DNA from: Linderina pennispora | Taxonomy: Eukaryota; Kickxellomycota; Kickxellomycetes; Kickxellales; Kickxellaceae | Length of the DNA: 64,000 bases | Assembly: GCF_002104995.1 (NCBI RefSeq) | Contig: NW_024468252.1 | Location: forward strand, 806,001-870,000 | Direction of reading: 5' to 3' | Shown here: positions 45,773 to 56,721 of the stretch, one piece after another | How the letters are laid out: each line of letters starts with the position of its first letter | Position numbering within the stretch: position 1 is the first letter of the stretch | Made by a program: the position numbers and the translations under genes | Notes under the pieces: model-generated | Databases searched by the model: none | What the model was told of the DNA's origin: nothing | What the model saw: the letters and a program-made list of their open reading frames with translations, nothing else

Positions 45773-46308
45773 GTTTTTCAATCATTTTCTATTAAATTGC
45801 ATGTTTATTATCTTTCACACTACATTGAAACTCAGGTACTGAAAACTAGAGTATAGTTAAAGCATGTACTATTATCGCAGCTTACAGTAGTATATATCAC
45901 ATTGATGGTACACAATACCTCAATGCCGAGAGGTGGCTCGCTCACCTTGTTAGCTTAACCTTTGCTGATTTGAGTGTCAAGAGCAATGACTATTGTTGGA
46001 GAGAGTATGCGTAGCTCAAGTTTGTCGACTGCAGCCAATGTCTCGCTAGTAATAGTACAGCATTCCTCATCATCAGCCACATTTCGGATGACAGATGCCT
46101 GGCTGGATCAGATTCGATTTGCTCAAGCAGTATAAACAGCTTGATCTTAATGACAACAATGGCATAGCACCAAAGCAAAGACCACACTGGTAGACACATC
46201 TGCTCAAAGAGCTGAGTTGAACTGTAGACTGTTGACGGCCTCTTGATCTCGCTTATTTGACCTCCCAGCTTTACATTTTCTGCATTTTCTCTAATTACTT
46301 CATTTGTA
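45773..46308. other. Intergenic between the two kinase genes
   Basis: 536 bp, AT-rich in its first half. It holds the 3' end of kinase 1 and the promoter and T/C-rich leader (46255-46305) of kinase 2. No gene. Confidence 0.4.
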
Positions 46309-49300
46309 ATGAGCAGCAAGCAAATTCCCGCACAGCAACAGCAGGTGCTCGAGGGGCACACCTGTGGCTCCATAGTCTGCATCGGCACCAAGCGGCCGCT
46401 TTCGGATCCCGACCAGCCAGGCATCGACCTGCAAATATACCCGCCCAAGAGGGTGTGCACTTCTCGTGTGAGTGACACCAGCAAAACGCTCAACCCCAGC
46501 ACCAAGAGAAAGTTCACAGATGATGACAGTTCGCTCGATGATGATGGACCGTCGCCTGCCAAAAAGACACGCACATATGGTGACGCGGAAGGTATGTAGG
46601 ACATTCGCATTGTTGAAGCAGCAGACATACTGACCCCTCAGACACTAACCACACGATACATGACATTGTAGATGACTCGTTGGTGTTGCATACCCAGATT
46701 ATTGCCCGCAAAACTGACAGCCATTTACGCGCAAAGAAGCGCCAGGTCACAAGAAACAAGACTGTGGGCAGACGAGTAAGCGCTCACACCAAGCGGAGTA
46801 TTCAGGCACTACTGGTGCATCCTATCGACATTCTGTCACCGACAAGCACAGGGCAGGCTCAGACTTCAACTGGAGGTAAGTGTATGCTAGTCGTAGTTGT
46901 ATCTATACCAAGAACACCATACTAAAGTAAGCTGCTATTTATTTGTCATTGTAGTCGTACTATCAGCAGCAAGAGTTCAGTCTGCTACTGAAGTGACTTC
47001 CAAGGCAGAATGCTCCATCACCAAGAGAAAGATTGCCAATGATGAGGATTCATCTGATGATGAAGGGCCATCGCCTCCTAAAAAGGCACACACTTCAAGC
47101 GATATGGATGGTAAGACATTGTTGTCACTAGCATGGCATGTGCACTTGCTTTTTGGATACTAATCACACAGTATAAAGCACAATAGGTGAATCGCTGGTG
47201 TTGCGTACTCGGATTGTTTCCAGGAAGGACGTCAGCCAAATACGCGCAAAGAAGCGCCAGGTCACAAGAAAAAGGGTTGCGGACAGACGAGCAAGCGCCC
47301 ACACCAATCAGAGTATTCAGGCACTACTCTCACACCCTATCGACATGCCATCGCTGGCAAGCCCGGAGCAGATTCAGATTTCAACTGGAGGTAAGCGTAT
47401 GTTTGTGGTAGATTTGATGGCATCGAGAACACTCCATTAAAGTGAACTGCCATTTGTTTTCCATCGTAGTCGTACCATTAGCAACAGGAGCTCAGCCCGC
47501 TGCTCAAACAACTGATCAGCCGGTAAGCTCTGGCGTCAAGATGCGTCAGACAGACAAGGATCTGGTGAAGAACAACAGGACATCGCCAGCAAAAACGGCG
47601 CAGGCAACGGCTTCAAGTGAAGGTAAGGATATGGTGTGCATCACTAGTAGGAAGGGAAATGGTAGTGGTGGATAGTAATCGATCTGTATATGGAAGTGTA
47701 GGCGAGTCTTCAATACCTAGCCCCCGATCATCTGCCAAAAAGGCTGGCAGCCAGTCGCGCAAAAAGAAGAATTTAGCAGCCAAAACTAAAGGCCCTGGCA
47801 TGCAGCCCAGAATTCGCACCAGACAGAGTGCTCATGCACAAGTTTCAAGCTCAGGCGATAAATTGCTGTCGCCAATTAACTCACCCACCTCAAGCCAACC
47901 AAAAGGTAAGCACATGGCTATCGTCTTTGCAAGTACATAGCTGTTTACTATACGATGATCAGCTAACATTTACAGAACAATGTAGAGTGGTCTCCAGAGT
48001 CCAGCGAGATTGGGACCGCTGCCAGGTTGAACGAGTCTTCCAGTTCCACATTATCCTCAGCACCGAGTATGGCATCATATACAGCAGAATCCTCACTCGA
48101 TAGCAGGTGGTGTAGTGATGACGATGACGAGACAGACACTGAGGCAGACATGTGGGTCAAGACGCGGCTCATTAGAGATGCAGATGCAGTGCTCGACATC
48201 GCAAAACCGCGGAGTGCTGCCGGGAGAGTGCTTGCCAGCAACATTTCCAAGCACATCTCAGCTGAGCTAGAGCATCGGCTCAACACAGCTAGCACATACG
48301 CAATAGCTGACACCAGCAAAACCCAGTTGGCTTCGGAAGCGCCCATGCAAAACAACAACTATCGACAGCTGCTGCTCTCCGACACAACAACATCTGCCAT
48401 GAGCAAGGATGAGCGCAGTGCAGCCACGGCCAATGTATTTGCAGGGTTTCAGGAGTGGATTGCACCCGAGTCGATACAGCATCAGCCTATTGGAGCAACA
48501 TTTACACCACCAGACAGTACCTGTGGTGATGATACGGACGATGCTAAACAGATACACATATCGGTGCAGTCATTCATTTATTTCGTCACGCAGCAGATCG
48601 ACAGTTTCATTAGCGCACTAGATGCAGACGCGCTTGGGGAACATCGCACATATCGCCGTCTTCTACCATGCATGAATCAAGAGTGCCATCCCAGCAACAC
48701 AGGCAACTCTCCAACCATCGAAGCAGGCATCACTACACAACACAGAGACAGCAGTATCGAGCCGCTCAACAGCTTCTGCTATGCTGATGCATTCGCTGTC
48801 ATCGAGGCACGACCAGGCAAAACTCGGCGCACCATTGACAAGGCATATGCGCAGCTGATGCAGAACACACGCAGCATCTATAAGGCTCAGTTTGACCGGC
48901 GCTTTGTTTTTGGCTTGACCGTCTGTGACAACGAGGTGCGGGTGTGTCTATTTTCCAATGACGTGGTCTTCTCGTCCAGCGCTCTTGACATGTCCACTGC
49001 ATTTGGTCGCCAACAGTTCATCGAGCTGCTAGTTTACTGGTCTCTCTGCGGTGAGGACCAGTTGGGATTCGACACAACAGTCTACTGGGACAAGGATAAC
49101 AACTACGGGACCATCGAGTGTCCTGACACAGCAGACGAGTCATCGTGTTCTGCAGCCACAAAAATGTACTACTTTGACAAGGTGCTACCAGGAGCAGAAA
49201 GCCTTTTCGGTCGGCACACGAGGTGCTTTTTGGTGACAGACGAGAGGCCTTCTGGCGACAAAATCAAGCCCAAGTTTGCTTTGAAGGACACATGGCCGGA

Positions 49301-50309
49301 GGCCACAGAGGACCCTGCCAGAGATAGGCGAGACGAGGTGATGTTTATGCGCAGAATCACAGAGGAACTTGTGAACTCAGATGTCGAGGACCTGGTCTAT
49401 CCGAAGCTCGAAGCCGGTGGTCGCGTCTCGATCGATACTGACGGGGGCCGATTTGAGGACAACACGAGAAATGCACTGGGTCCGCTCTACTTGCTGCGCA
49501 AGCCAGACAATGCAGCAATACCGTTCCGCGTCCATAAGCGCCTGGTTATGTCACCGGTTGGCGAACCACTGGAAACCGTCGAGTCTGTCCACGAGCTTAT
49601 TGTTGTGCTAGGTGATGCGATGCGCTGCCACACCGAGGTTCTGCGGCGGTGCAACATCCTTCACCGTGACATCTCAAACAACAATATCCTTGTCGTGCGT
49701 GAGGAAGGCAAACAACCTCGCGGATTACTGATAGATTTCGACTGCGCAGTGGATGTAAATGAGCACCAGGCGCCGAACCCAGAGAATGTGGGGACATTCC
49801 CCTACAGGAGCATCAACAATCTATTTGGATCAAATGTGGAGCGGACAGAGTTGGACGATTGGGAGTCGCTACTCTACCTACTGTGTCTCTGTGCAACAAT
49901 CGGTGTCAGGGAAGATTATAATCGGTCACTCAAGGATACAGAAGGGTTGAAAATTAAGAAATGGCACACAGGAGATGCTTACAATGCTGCGTGTTCAAAG
50001 ACGGTGCAACTCTCTTGCGTTGAGGAGTTTAACGATGCAATCGTTCGCAGCTTCAACCAAGCCCAGCCCGATATCGAATATCTACAAGGTCTTGCAAGAG
50101 GACTGTACATGGAGTTGTTCAGTAATCGGGCTCTAAAAAATCCTCAGTATTGGGGGACGCTCACGCGAAGTATTGGAAGAATGTCCAAACCAAGTATCCC
50201 TTCCAAGGAGCGGGTGAAGATAAAGAATAGTGTTGCTGATACCCTGCTGACGACGATGAGTGCTGCCTATCTAAAATCAGCTAGTATCCTTTCCGCATCT
50301 ATACAATAA
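46309..50309 (+). CDS. FunK1-like protein kinase 2 with tandemly duplicated N-terminal exons
   Basis: Seven exons: 46309-46591, 46672-46875, 46955-47110, 47187-47390, 47470-47622, 47702-47905 and 47986-50309, giving 1,175 residues. All six introns are 76-80 nt and all are phase 1. Exons 2, 4 and 6 are each exactly 204 nt; exons 3 and 5 are 156 and 153 nt. Exon 2 and 4 proteins are clearly homologous (LRAKKRQVTR and IRAKKRQVTR, then SIQALL.HPID). The tail of exon 1 (KRKFTDDDSSLDDDGPSPAKK) resembles exon 3 (KRKIANDEDSSDDEGPSPPKK). The encoded leader is disordered, basic and rich in NLS-like KKR clusters. Exon 7 carries the FunK1 region with KFALKDTW, HRDISNNNIL (HRD at about 961-963) and LIDFDCA. 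Unlike kinase 1 it therefore has about 400 extra N-terminal residues. Confidence 0.85.
46592..47985 (+). repeat. Tandem exon-intron duplications in kinase 2
   Basis: Units of one 204-nt exon, one about 155-nt exon and two introns of about 79 nt repeat through 46672-47905. Introns 2 (46876-46954) and 4 (47391-47469) are also alike (GTAAG.GTATG start, GTAG end), so the duplication copied introns as well as exons. The third unit is the most diverged. Confidence 0.8.
49380..49643 (+). repeat. Near-identical tract shared by the two kinase genes, copy 2
   Basis: Partner of 44834-45097; two differences in 264 bp. Confidence 0.9.
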
Positions 50310-50805
50310 ATGTTTTTATTACCGTCACTTATCGACGCTGTCTGCTACAATGCGTGTCTGTTGCTCAAAGGGCTGTAGCCGTTAGGTGCAGCGGGCCACA
50401 TGATGACGAGCACCTGGCGCATATGGAAGCAATGGAGTTTTATGACTAATTTTGCTTTGTATTCTGGGGAAATCTCCGCCATAACGGCACCACATTTGCC
50501 TGGGGTATACTCGCCGATCGCCCCAGCCTGGAAGCTGCAGAAGCCTTATCGATCTTTTGCCGTACTCTTGGCAAGCCCGTCACTCTCTGCCCATGTTGCT
50601 TGGAGGGATTAGGTGCGCGGCTTGCGGGAGAGTTAGCCCGGGAATCGACCAGTCGATAAGGACACGGGTTTTTGGTCAATGCGGCTAGAGCATACCCAAC
50701 AATGCCACATGCCAAGGGAGTGTCGCGCTTCTACCAAAGCTGGACGTGACAACAGGTCGTGCGGCAACATCAATTTATTTAAAAACATCTGAGGACTGAG
50801 TTTGG
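50310..50805. other. Intergenic, nothing recognised
   Basis: About 500 bp between convergent genes. No supported ORF or repeat. Confidence 0.3.
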
Positions 50806-51792
50806 TTAGGCGGAAGTGGTCGGCAAGCGGCGCATGGCCCTAGCCAGGCCGCCTTGGGTAATGTTGAAGATCCCTTCTTTCACCAGGGCTTCAACAATCA
50901 CTTGTTGCTGGGCCACGGTGCAGATGCTCGAAAAGATGTTGACCTCGGAGCAAACGTTTCCATACTTCATTTTGCGAAGCTTGAAGATGCTGTTGCAGTC
51001 GACGAAGCCGGCGACCTCATTCCTTTCTTTGATGATCGTGCCAATTGCAGCAGCACGCCTGAATGCAGCACGAGCCTTTTTCGTAAAGCCGTCCCAGTTA
51101 TCAACAAAATTGGCCTCATTGGACAAAAAGTACCTGAGCAGAGGAGGTGAATGTGAAAGCAAAAACGTGTGCTTGGCAGTGTTGTCCGCATGAGGGTCCT
51201 TCAAGCCTGAAGCAATAAACTCATTGATGTAGCCATCCGGGCTGTGGGCAAACTTGACTAGGTCGAAATCTACACTAGGCTGGATACTGTTCACGGTGTT
51301 CACAGCTGGCACGTTCGTGTGCGGTAAAGCACACAGGGCAGCTTGGACCTGTGACTCATCCTTCTCAACCGGATACTCACCGTTCAAAACCGACGTGTAC
51401 AGGGCGATAGCCTCGTCGAGGTATGGAACAATTTTCTCAGTCAGTGCAGCTACTGAGGCAATAGCCAAATGATGCTGAGATATCTGCTCCTGCATGCGGT
51501 TGATGTTCTCCGGCGTTAGCGGCGTTACCACTTGCTCTGAAATGAGCTTACTGATTAGCTCCCCTTGTGCGAGACCCAGCTCGGTCTTGCAGGCACCGTC
51601 GAATGTGGCTCTTATTTCTTGCAGGAGCTCAAGGAAGCGGTTGGCGTGGCCAGAATTGACAGGCGCAACCAGGGCTGGCGGCTGAGGAGGGCTGACATGG
51701 ACAATGTCGTCGATATCATTGGCAATGTCGAGAAGGTCATCGACATGAAGAGGGGAGGGGGAGGGGAATACATCTAGGGAAAACACCACCAT
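50806..51792 (-). CDS. Unknown protein
   Basis: A 328-residue uninterrupted ORF starting MVVFSLDVFPSPSPL. It has an acidic early segment (DDLLDIANDIDDIVH), several amphipathic helices (RFLELLQEIRATFDGACK, HLAIASVAALTEKIVPYLDEAI) and a basic Arg-rich end (RAMRRLPTTSA). No membrane segment or signal peptide. I recognise no family. An upstream TTTTTGTGCAG just before the coding start on the minus strand looks like a 3' splice site, so an intron in the leader or a short upstream exon is possible. The composition (balanced, moderate GC) is less GC-rich than the housekeeping genes and more like the neighbouring kinase genes. Confidence 0.6.
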   Translation of the reverse strand: MVVFSLDVFPSPSPLHVDDLLDIANDIDDIVHVSPPQPPALVAPVNSGHANRFLELLQEIRATFDGACKTELGLAQGELISKLISEQVVTPLTPENINRMQEQISQHHLAIASVAALTEKIVPYLDEAIALYTSVLNGEYPVEKDESQVQAALCALPHTNVPAVNTVNSIQPSVDFDLVKFAHSPDGYINEFIASGLKDPHADNTAKHTFLLSHSPPLLRYFLSNEANFVDNWDGFTKKARAAFRRAAAIGTIIKERNEVAGFVDCNSIFKLRKMKYGNVCSEVNIFSSICTVAQQQVIVEALVKEGIFNITQGGLARAMRRLPTTSA

Positions 51793-53303
51793 TTTCAATG
51801 ACGAGTACCTGCACAAAAAGAACGAGTAGACGGTGGGAGGAAAGTTTGCTGTTTGTGCTGAACGCTGAGAAATGAAGGGCTGGTCTTCGGGCGAGACGGC
51901 TTTCGCTATTTATAGTCTTCGCACGGCGTTTAGATGAAGCGGCCCAGGTGCAGGAGAGGCTGGCGAACATGCCTTACCGGCGATGCAAAAATAATTGCCG
52001 TGCCAGAAAAATGGTGCCTTACACAAGCTGCATCCTTCTGTGGAGGCTGAGCAAAAGCCCCACGCACCGAACACCAGCACTATTTGTGCCGGGCTGATTT
52101 GGGTTGATACGACCAGTTGTGATTGCATTCAGCTGCCGTCGGCAGTCGCAGTGTCATTGGGACTAACATGATGTGCATGTATAGGATCCCTGGAAACGAT
52201 GCTGGTCAGGCATATATCCTAGGTGCAAGAATTAAGCCAGCACTTGCGGTGGTAATGGGGTGATTCTCTGGTGAAGAGCTAGCAACCGACTGCAAGCACT
52301 ACACCTACAGTAATCGAGGCAGAGCATATGTGCAGCTATGGAGCCACTGGCAGACATGCTGACTTTTTCGAGCACTGCACTGGAGCAGGCTGTTCACCAC
52401 TGCTGCACTGCACAACAACATGATGGCTATATATGTACGCCTGAGCCCATTTACCAAGGCCACACAGTCAATGGTACGGGGTATTATCCAGTTGCAGAGC
52501 AAGCACAGGCCACTGGAAAATGTGATCCGAATCGTTATTGATGTGCACAGCCTGTGGGAATACCGCATGAATCTTGGCATTTACAGCATGCCGCGTGCGT
52601 ATCAGTAGTATCTGTTTAATTCGCTTTCGCACATGTGCTGCACAAATTCACAAGATATCCTCACGCACCCTTTGGTTGAGAGGACGTCGCTTCAGTTTGG
52701 CTACACAGAGGCAGGAGAGTTCCCTGATGGTCTCAGCAAAGCACCCGCTTGAACTCTCCCCTCCCCTCGCATTAAGAAATGGCAGGCATCATTGATTCTT
52801 TCTGGCTTGTCTTTTGCAGGTGCAAACTCGAAGAGCAGCTCGTTCAAGGAGGCAATCACCTGCCGGGAGCTGTGGTCCTTGGGCTGGGCCATGGGGCATC
52901 TATGCATGTCTGCCTATGGGCTTGACATCGATGGATGAAGGCTGTCCTCCATCTTGAATGCACGTTGGGTTCAGATGGTTGGTGTAACAGCCAGGTGGCT
53001 GATTGGCCGCGAGATCTCCGAGACGCGCTATGCAGGCTTAATGGGTGGGGCCATACAGATCACGCTTTGGGCTTGGCTTCTCAAAATAGACCACCGCCGC
53101 TGCCTGATGACTATCCCAGTCTATTTTCCCCCAAAGAGTTTCACTCCTCTCTCTTCCTCTGCTGTAGAACTCCAATATTTCCCCCCTTTAACCCCCTCCT
53201 CCACACCGCCGAAGGCCTTGTCCTTCTTCCCCTCACTCTTCTTTCGTATTGCACCTTTTATTACACACTTCCACACGCCTTTTTTACATACAGACGATAC
53301 AAC
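51793..53303. other. Intergenic with fragmentary ORFs
   Basis: About 1.5 kb without a supported gene. Overlapping short ORFs at 52338-52608 and about 52800-52940 break frame repeatedly and resemble no family I know; they may be remains of a lost gene. T/C-rich DNA at 53110-53300 is the leader of the Gdt1-like gene. Confidence 0.35.
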
Positions 53304-54188
53304 ATGGACGAGTACGTGCCGTTTGCGTCAACCTCCCTGGTTGCAATGGCCACTGGAATGCCAGCACTTCCCACTGAGACATACGCGTCGGTCGAGGGCA
53401 CAGGCATGGGCATGGCGTCAGACTCGCTGCTGGCGTCGATTCTGATGATTTTTGTGTCTGAAATTGGCGACAAGACATTCCTTATTGCGGCAATTCTGGC
53501 AATGAGCAATCCGCGGTTGACGGTGTTTTTGGCGGCCTGCTCGGCGCTCTGGCTGATGTCAGTGCTGTCGGCGTTCCTGGGCCACACGGTGGTGACGTTT
53601 GTGCCCATGTCGTGGGTGTCGCTGATGGCTGCCGTCATGTTCTTGGTGTTCGGCGTCAAGCTGCTGCGCGAGGCGGGCGAGATGGACGGCAGCGAGATCC
53701 ACAAGGAGATGGAGGAGGTTGAGGCCGAGCTCAACGAGAAGGACACCAAGGCGTCGCAGATGGCCATGGAGGCCGGTGAGTCCGGCAGCGAGAAGAAGGC
53801 TGACGATTCGTTCAACGTCAATGTTTCGGGCGACGAGGACGACCAGGAAAAGACCTCTGGCGTGCTCGAGTCGCTCAAGAACCTGCTGAGCCTGCTGCTG
53901 TCGCCGCTGTTTGTCGAGACGTTTGTGCTGGTATTCTTGGCCGAGTGGGGAGACCGGTCGCAGCTGGCGACGATTGCGCTCGGCGCGGCCAAGAACGTGT
54001 ATGCGGTGAGCATTGGCACGATTCTGGGCCACACGTGCTGCACGGGGCTGGCTGTGGTCGGTGGGCAGCTGCTGGCGTCGCGGATATCGGTCAAGAAGAT
54101 CACGTATGCTGGAGGCGTCCTGTTCATCATCTTTGCTGGCCTCTATGGCTACGAGGCGTATCACCCCGACAGCGCCATTGCCATGTAG
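53304..54188 (+). CDS. GDT1: Gdt1/TMEM165-type Golgi Ca2+/Mn2+ transporter
   Basis: A 294-residue UPF0016 membrane protein. Both signature motifs are present: SEIGDKTFLIAAI in the first half and AEWGDRSQLATIA in the second (E-x-G-D-[KR]-[ST]), the acidic cation-binding sites. Six hydrophobic segments flank a charged central loop (about residues 135-195) that is Glu/Lys-rich. Yeast Gdt1 (280 residues) sits in the Golgi and imports Ca2+/Mn2+ in exchange for H+, supporting glycosylation. ATG 53304 is chosen because the upstream in-frame extension to 52935 is T/C-rich leader. A cleavable signal is not obvious; the first 40 residues are polar with small residues. It converges with the Sld7-like gene 54 bp away. 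Confidence 0.92.
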   Translation: MDEYVPFASTSLVAMATGMPALPTETYASVEGTGMGMASDSLLASILMIFVSEIGDKTFLIAAILAMSNPRLTVFLAACSALWLMSVLSAFLGHTVVTFVPMSWVSLMAAVMFLVFGVKLLREAGEMDGSEIHKEMEEVEAELNEKDTKASQMAMEAGESGSEKKADDSFNVNVSGDEDDQEKTSGVLESLKNLLSLLLSPLFVETFVLVFLAEWGDRSQLATIALGAAKNVYAVSIGTILGHTCCTGLAVVGGQLLASRISVKKITYAGGVLFIIFAGLYGYEAYHPDSAIAM

Positions 54189-54242
54189 ACGAGCCCTGCA
54201 TCCAACAAAACGTTTTTATGTTCAAAAAATGTCCATTCAACA

Positions 54243-55184
54243 CTACTTTGGGCAGTAGAATGCGGTGTGCTTTTCGACCTCGCGCTTCAGGTCGCCAAGA
54301 CTCAGTGCTTGGCAGCCGATCTTGTCACGCAGCGCAAACTTGCAGCTCTTGTAGATGAGGCTCCACAGCGTGGCAAAGTCCTTATGCGCGCGGAAGATCT
54401 GGCGCTCCTTCAGTGCAGCAATGATGAGCTGCTTGGCCGTGCTCTTGTTCTGCTCTTCGACGTCCTTGTCGGGCTTCGCCTCGGTAGCTGTCGCTGGTGG
54501 CGGGCTTGTCTGCGGCTCGCTGACGCCCTGGGCAAACTGCTCGATATCGGCCAGCGTCATGCGTGGTTTGCGGCGAGTGGTGGTGCTGGGCTGGCGCTTC
54601 ACGGCGCGGCTCTTTGCCTGCGCAAGTTTCTGCTGCTCGCGCATATGCTGCTGCTGCGCATGCCATATAAGGAACTTGCGCTCGCTGGCCAGACTCGGCA
54701 GCTCACTGTCAGAGATCGCTGTGTCGGCCGGAATTGCGGACGGCGCAGCGCTCAGCATGTGCAGGGTTAGCTGGCCGTTTTCCAGATACACAATTCCGTA
54801 GGGGCTGGCCGGCGGCTGCCTCTGGGCATCGAGCTGGTCGCTGCTGCGTGTGCCCTCGGTGCGCACATATACCGCAGCATCCGGCACCGGGCCGTGAGAG
54901 ATAAGCATGGAGACCAGGCCGTTGATGTATCGCTGCGACGCCTGGTCGGATGCTGTGAGGAAGAGATGGAAGTGCACGCTGCTCAGGAGCATTGGCGGGA
55001 TCGAGGATATGGCAACAGGCGACAGTAGCCGGAGCGAGTGTGCGGTGGGCCAGAGTGGCCTGGACAGGCGCTTTGAGGAGCAGTTGACCAGGGACGCAGT
55101 CACACTCGTCTCGCCGGGTCCGTGGTCGAGCGTGCCTTGCCATACAAGCTGCTGCTGCTGTCTGTGTACTGCCGAAAATGCCAT
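54243..55184 (-). CDS. Possible Sld7-like DNA replication initiation protein
   Basis: A 313-residue ORF. The C-terminal about 60 residues (QLIIAALKERQIFRAHKDFATLWSLIY... FALRDKI) resemble the C-terminal helical domain of Sld7, the Sld3 partner that aids CDK/DDK-dependent origin firing (MTBP in animals). The first 120 residues are beta-rich, compatible with the Sld7 N-terminal Sld3-binding domain. The middle is Lys/Arg- and Pro-rich (RKPRMTLADIEQF). Length is somewhat above yeast Sld7 (257). I recognise it by motif only and could be wrong. It is divergent from the adenylate kinase gene across 235 bp. Confidence 0.5.
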   Translation of the reverse strand: MAFSAVHRQQQQLVWQGTLDHGPGETSVTASLVNCSSKRLSRPLWPTAHSLRLLSPVAISSIPPMLLSSVHFHLFLTASDQASQRYINGLVSMLISHGPVPDAAVYVRTEGTRSSDQLDAQRQPPASPYGIVYLENGQLTLHMLSAAPSAIPADTAISDSELPSLASERKFLIWHAQQQHMREQQKLAQAKSRAVKRQPSTTTRRKPRMTLADIEQFAQGVSEPQTSPPPATATEAKPDKDVEEQNKSTAKQLIIAALKERQIFRAHKDFATLWSLIYKSCKFALRDKIGCQALSLGDLKREVEKHTAFYCPK

Positions 55185-55419
55185 GGAATGCTTGGAGTTA
55201 CTTGGAACGCGGATATTAGAGATTTTTTGTTGGGAGCATCAGCGGCAAAAAGACTCTGGAGATAGTTTTCGAGCTTACCAAGGAACTTTTATGGCGCTGG
55301 AAGGGTAGAAAAGGCAGGGGTGGCATGTGCTTGAGAAGAATCCCCTAGCTCTCTTTCGCTTCCTTTTCGCTTTATCTGACTTTTCAAACTTTTTTTTCTT
55401 ATCGAAACTGAATTTCCAA

Positions 55420-56405
55420 ATGAACTCGCTCCCACATAGGCTCGCTGGGCTCCGTGCTCTCCAGGGACTCCGCTCCACAGCCGGCTCGTCCGAGGTCGCC
55501 GTCCTGTCCAGCCGCAGACACCAAAGCTCATTCTCATCGTCGTCGGCCGAGGTCGCACAGGACGAGACCGCCCAGCCTGCCACGCAACCAACGCCCGAGC
55601 GGCTCCAGCAGCAGCTCAAGACACGCACCAGGAACGGTGTCCCGGCCCGAATGCTTATCCTCGGAGCACCGGTAAGTTGTTTTCCGTTTGCTTTATCCAT
55701 GTGACTGTCTTTTGCATTGCCCATGCATGCTCACGCCCCCTTTTCCACCGGATCCAAAAACAGGCTAATCTAGCGAATCATTTTTAGGGAGCCGGCAAGG
55801 GCACACAGTCGGGGCGGATTCGCGGGTTCTACGACATTGCGACGATATCGAGCGGCGATGTGTTGCGGCGCAATATCGCCGAGCAGACAGCAGCGGGCAT
55901 GAAGGCCAAGGAGGCCGTGGCTCGCGGCGAACTTGTCTCTGACGCCATTATCGTCGAGCTGATCCGCAGCGAACTGACCACGGTCAGCGCCAACTGGATG
56001 CTGGACGGCTTCCCGCGCAACATCACCCAGGCACAGGCGCTTGACCACATGCTGACAGAGACTGATCAGCCGCTCAACTCGGTTATCAACCTGGCGGTGC
56101 CCGAGGATGTCATTCTTCAGCGCATCGTCGAGCGGTATGTGCACGTGCCGTCGGGCAGAGTGTACAATCTGACGTATAACCCGCCCAAGGTTCCGGGCCG
56201 CGACGATGTCACCGGCGAGCCGCTGGAGCACCGCCCCGACGATAACCCAGAGTCATTCAAGCGCAGGCTTGACCAGTACCACCAGCTGACTGAGCCGCTG
56301 CTGGAGTACTATGACAAGCGCGGAATTCTGTCGACATTTGCGGGTGCGACGTCTGATGTCATTTTCCCACAGATCAGGGCGTTCCTGGACGAGCGCTTCG
56401 AGTGA
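55420..56405 (+). CDS. Adenylate kinase, mitochondrial AK3/Adk2 type
   Basis: A nucleoside monophosphate kinase (ATP or GTP + AMP) of 289 residues. Exon 1 (55420-55671) encodes an Arg/Ser-rich N-terminus (MNSLPHRLAGLRALQG) typical of a mitochondrial presequence, then MLILGAP. A 116-nt intron (GTAAGT to TTTTTAG) splits the P-loop in phase 0. Exon 2 (55788-56405) continues GAGKGTQS, then ISSGDVLR, the AMP-site block MLDGFPRNITQA and the long-type LID YNPPKVPGRDDVTGEPL, which lacks zinc cysteines as in AK3. It ends FLDERFE. The N-terminal extension of about 75 residues is long for the family. No frame change. Confidence 0.92.
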
Positions 56406-56721
56406 AGCGAGAACTCCCTCTGAATGCCATGCAGCAGACGTCTCCAACTTTGTTATCTGCGAGTTCATTTTGAAATTCCATACATCTTATCCAGAAACAC
56501 ACCTCTGAATGTCCGTCGGATGTGCTGTGAGCAGGGGCCGGGCTAAACGGCGATTGCTGCTGACCATACGGCAAAAGCATGGTAGTCTATATCGACAGCG
56601 ATGCTGGCGTGAATCAACACATGTATGTATCGTTTAATGGAGGCGAAAGCAGTCAAAGGAGAGTGGTGGGAGGTGAAATAACGTAAAGAAATCGAGACAT
56701 CTCACATAGAGATGTGCATGA
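56406..56721. other. Intergenic between convergent genes
   Basis: 316 bp holding the two 3' ends. Nothing recognised. Confidence 0.35.
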
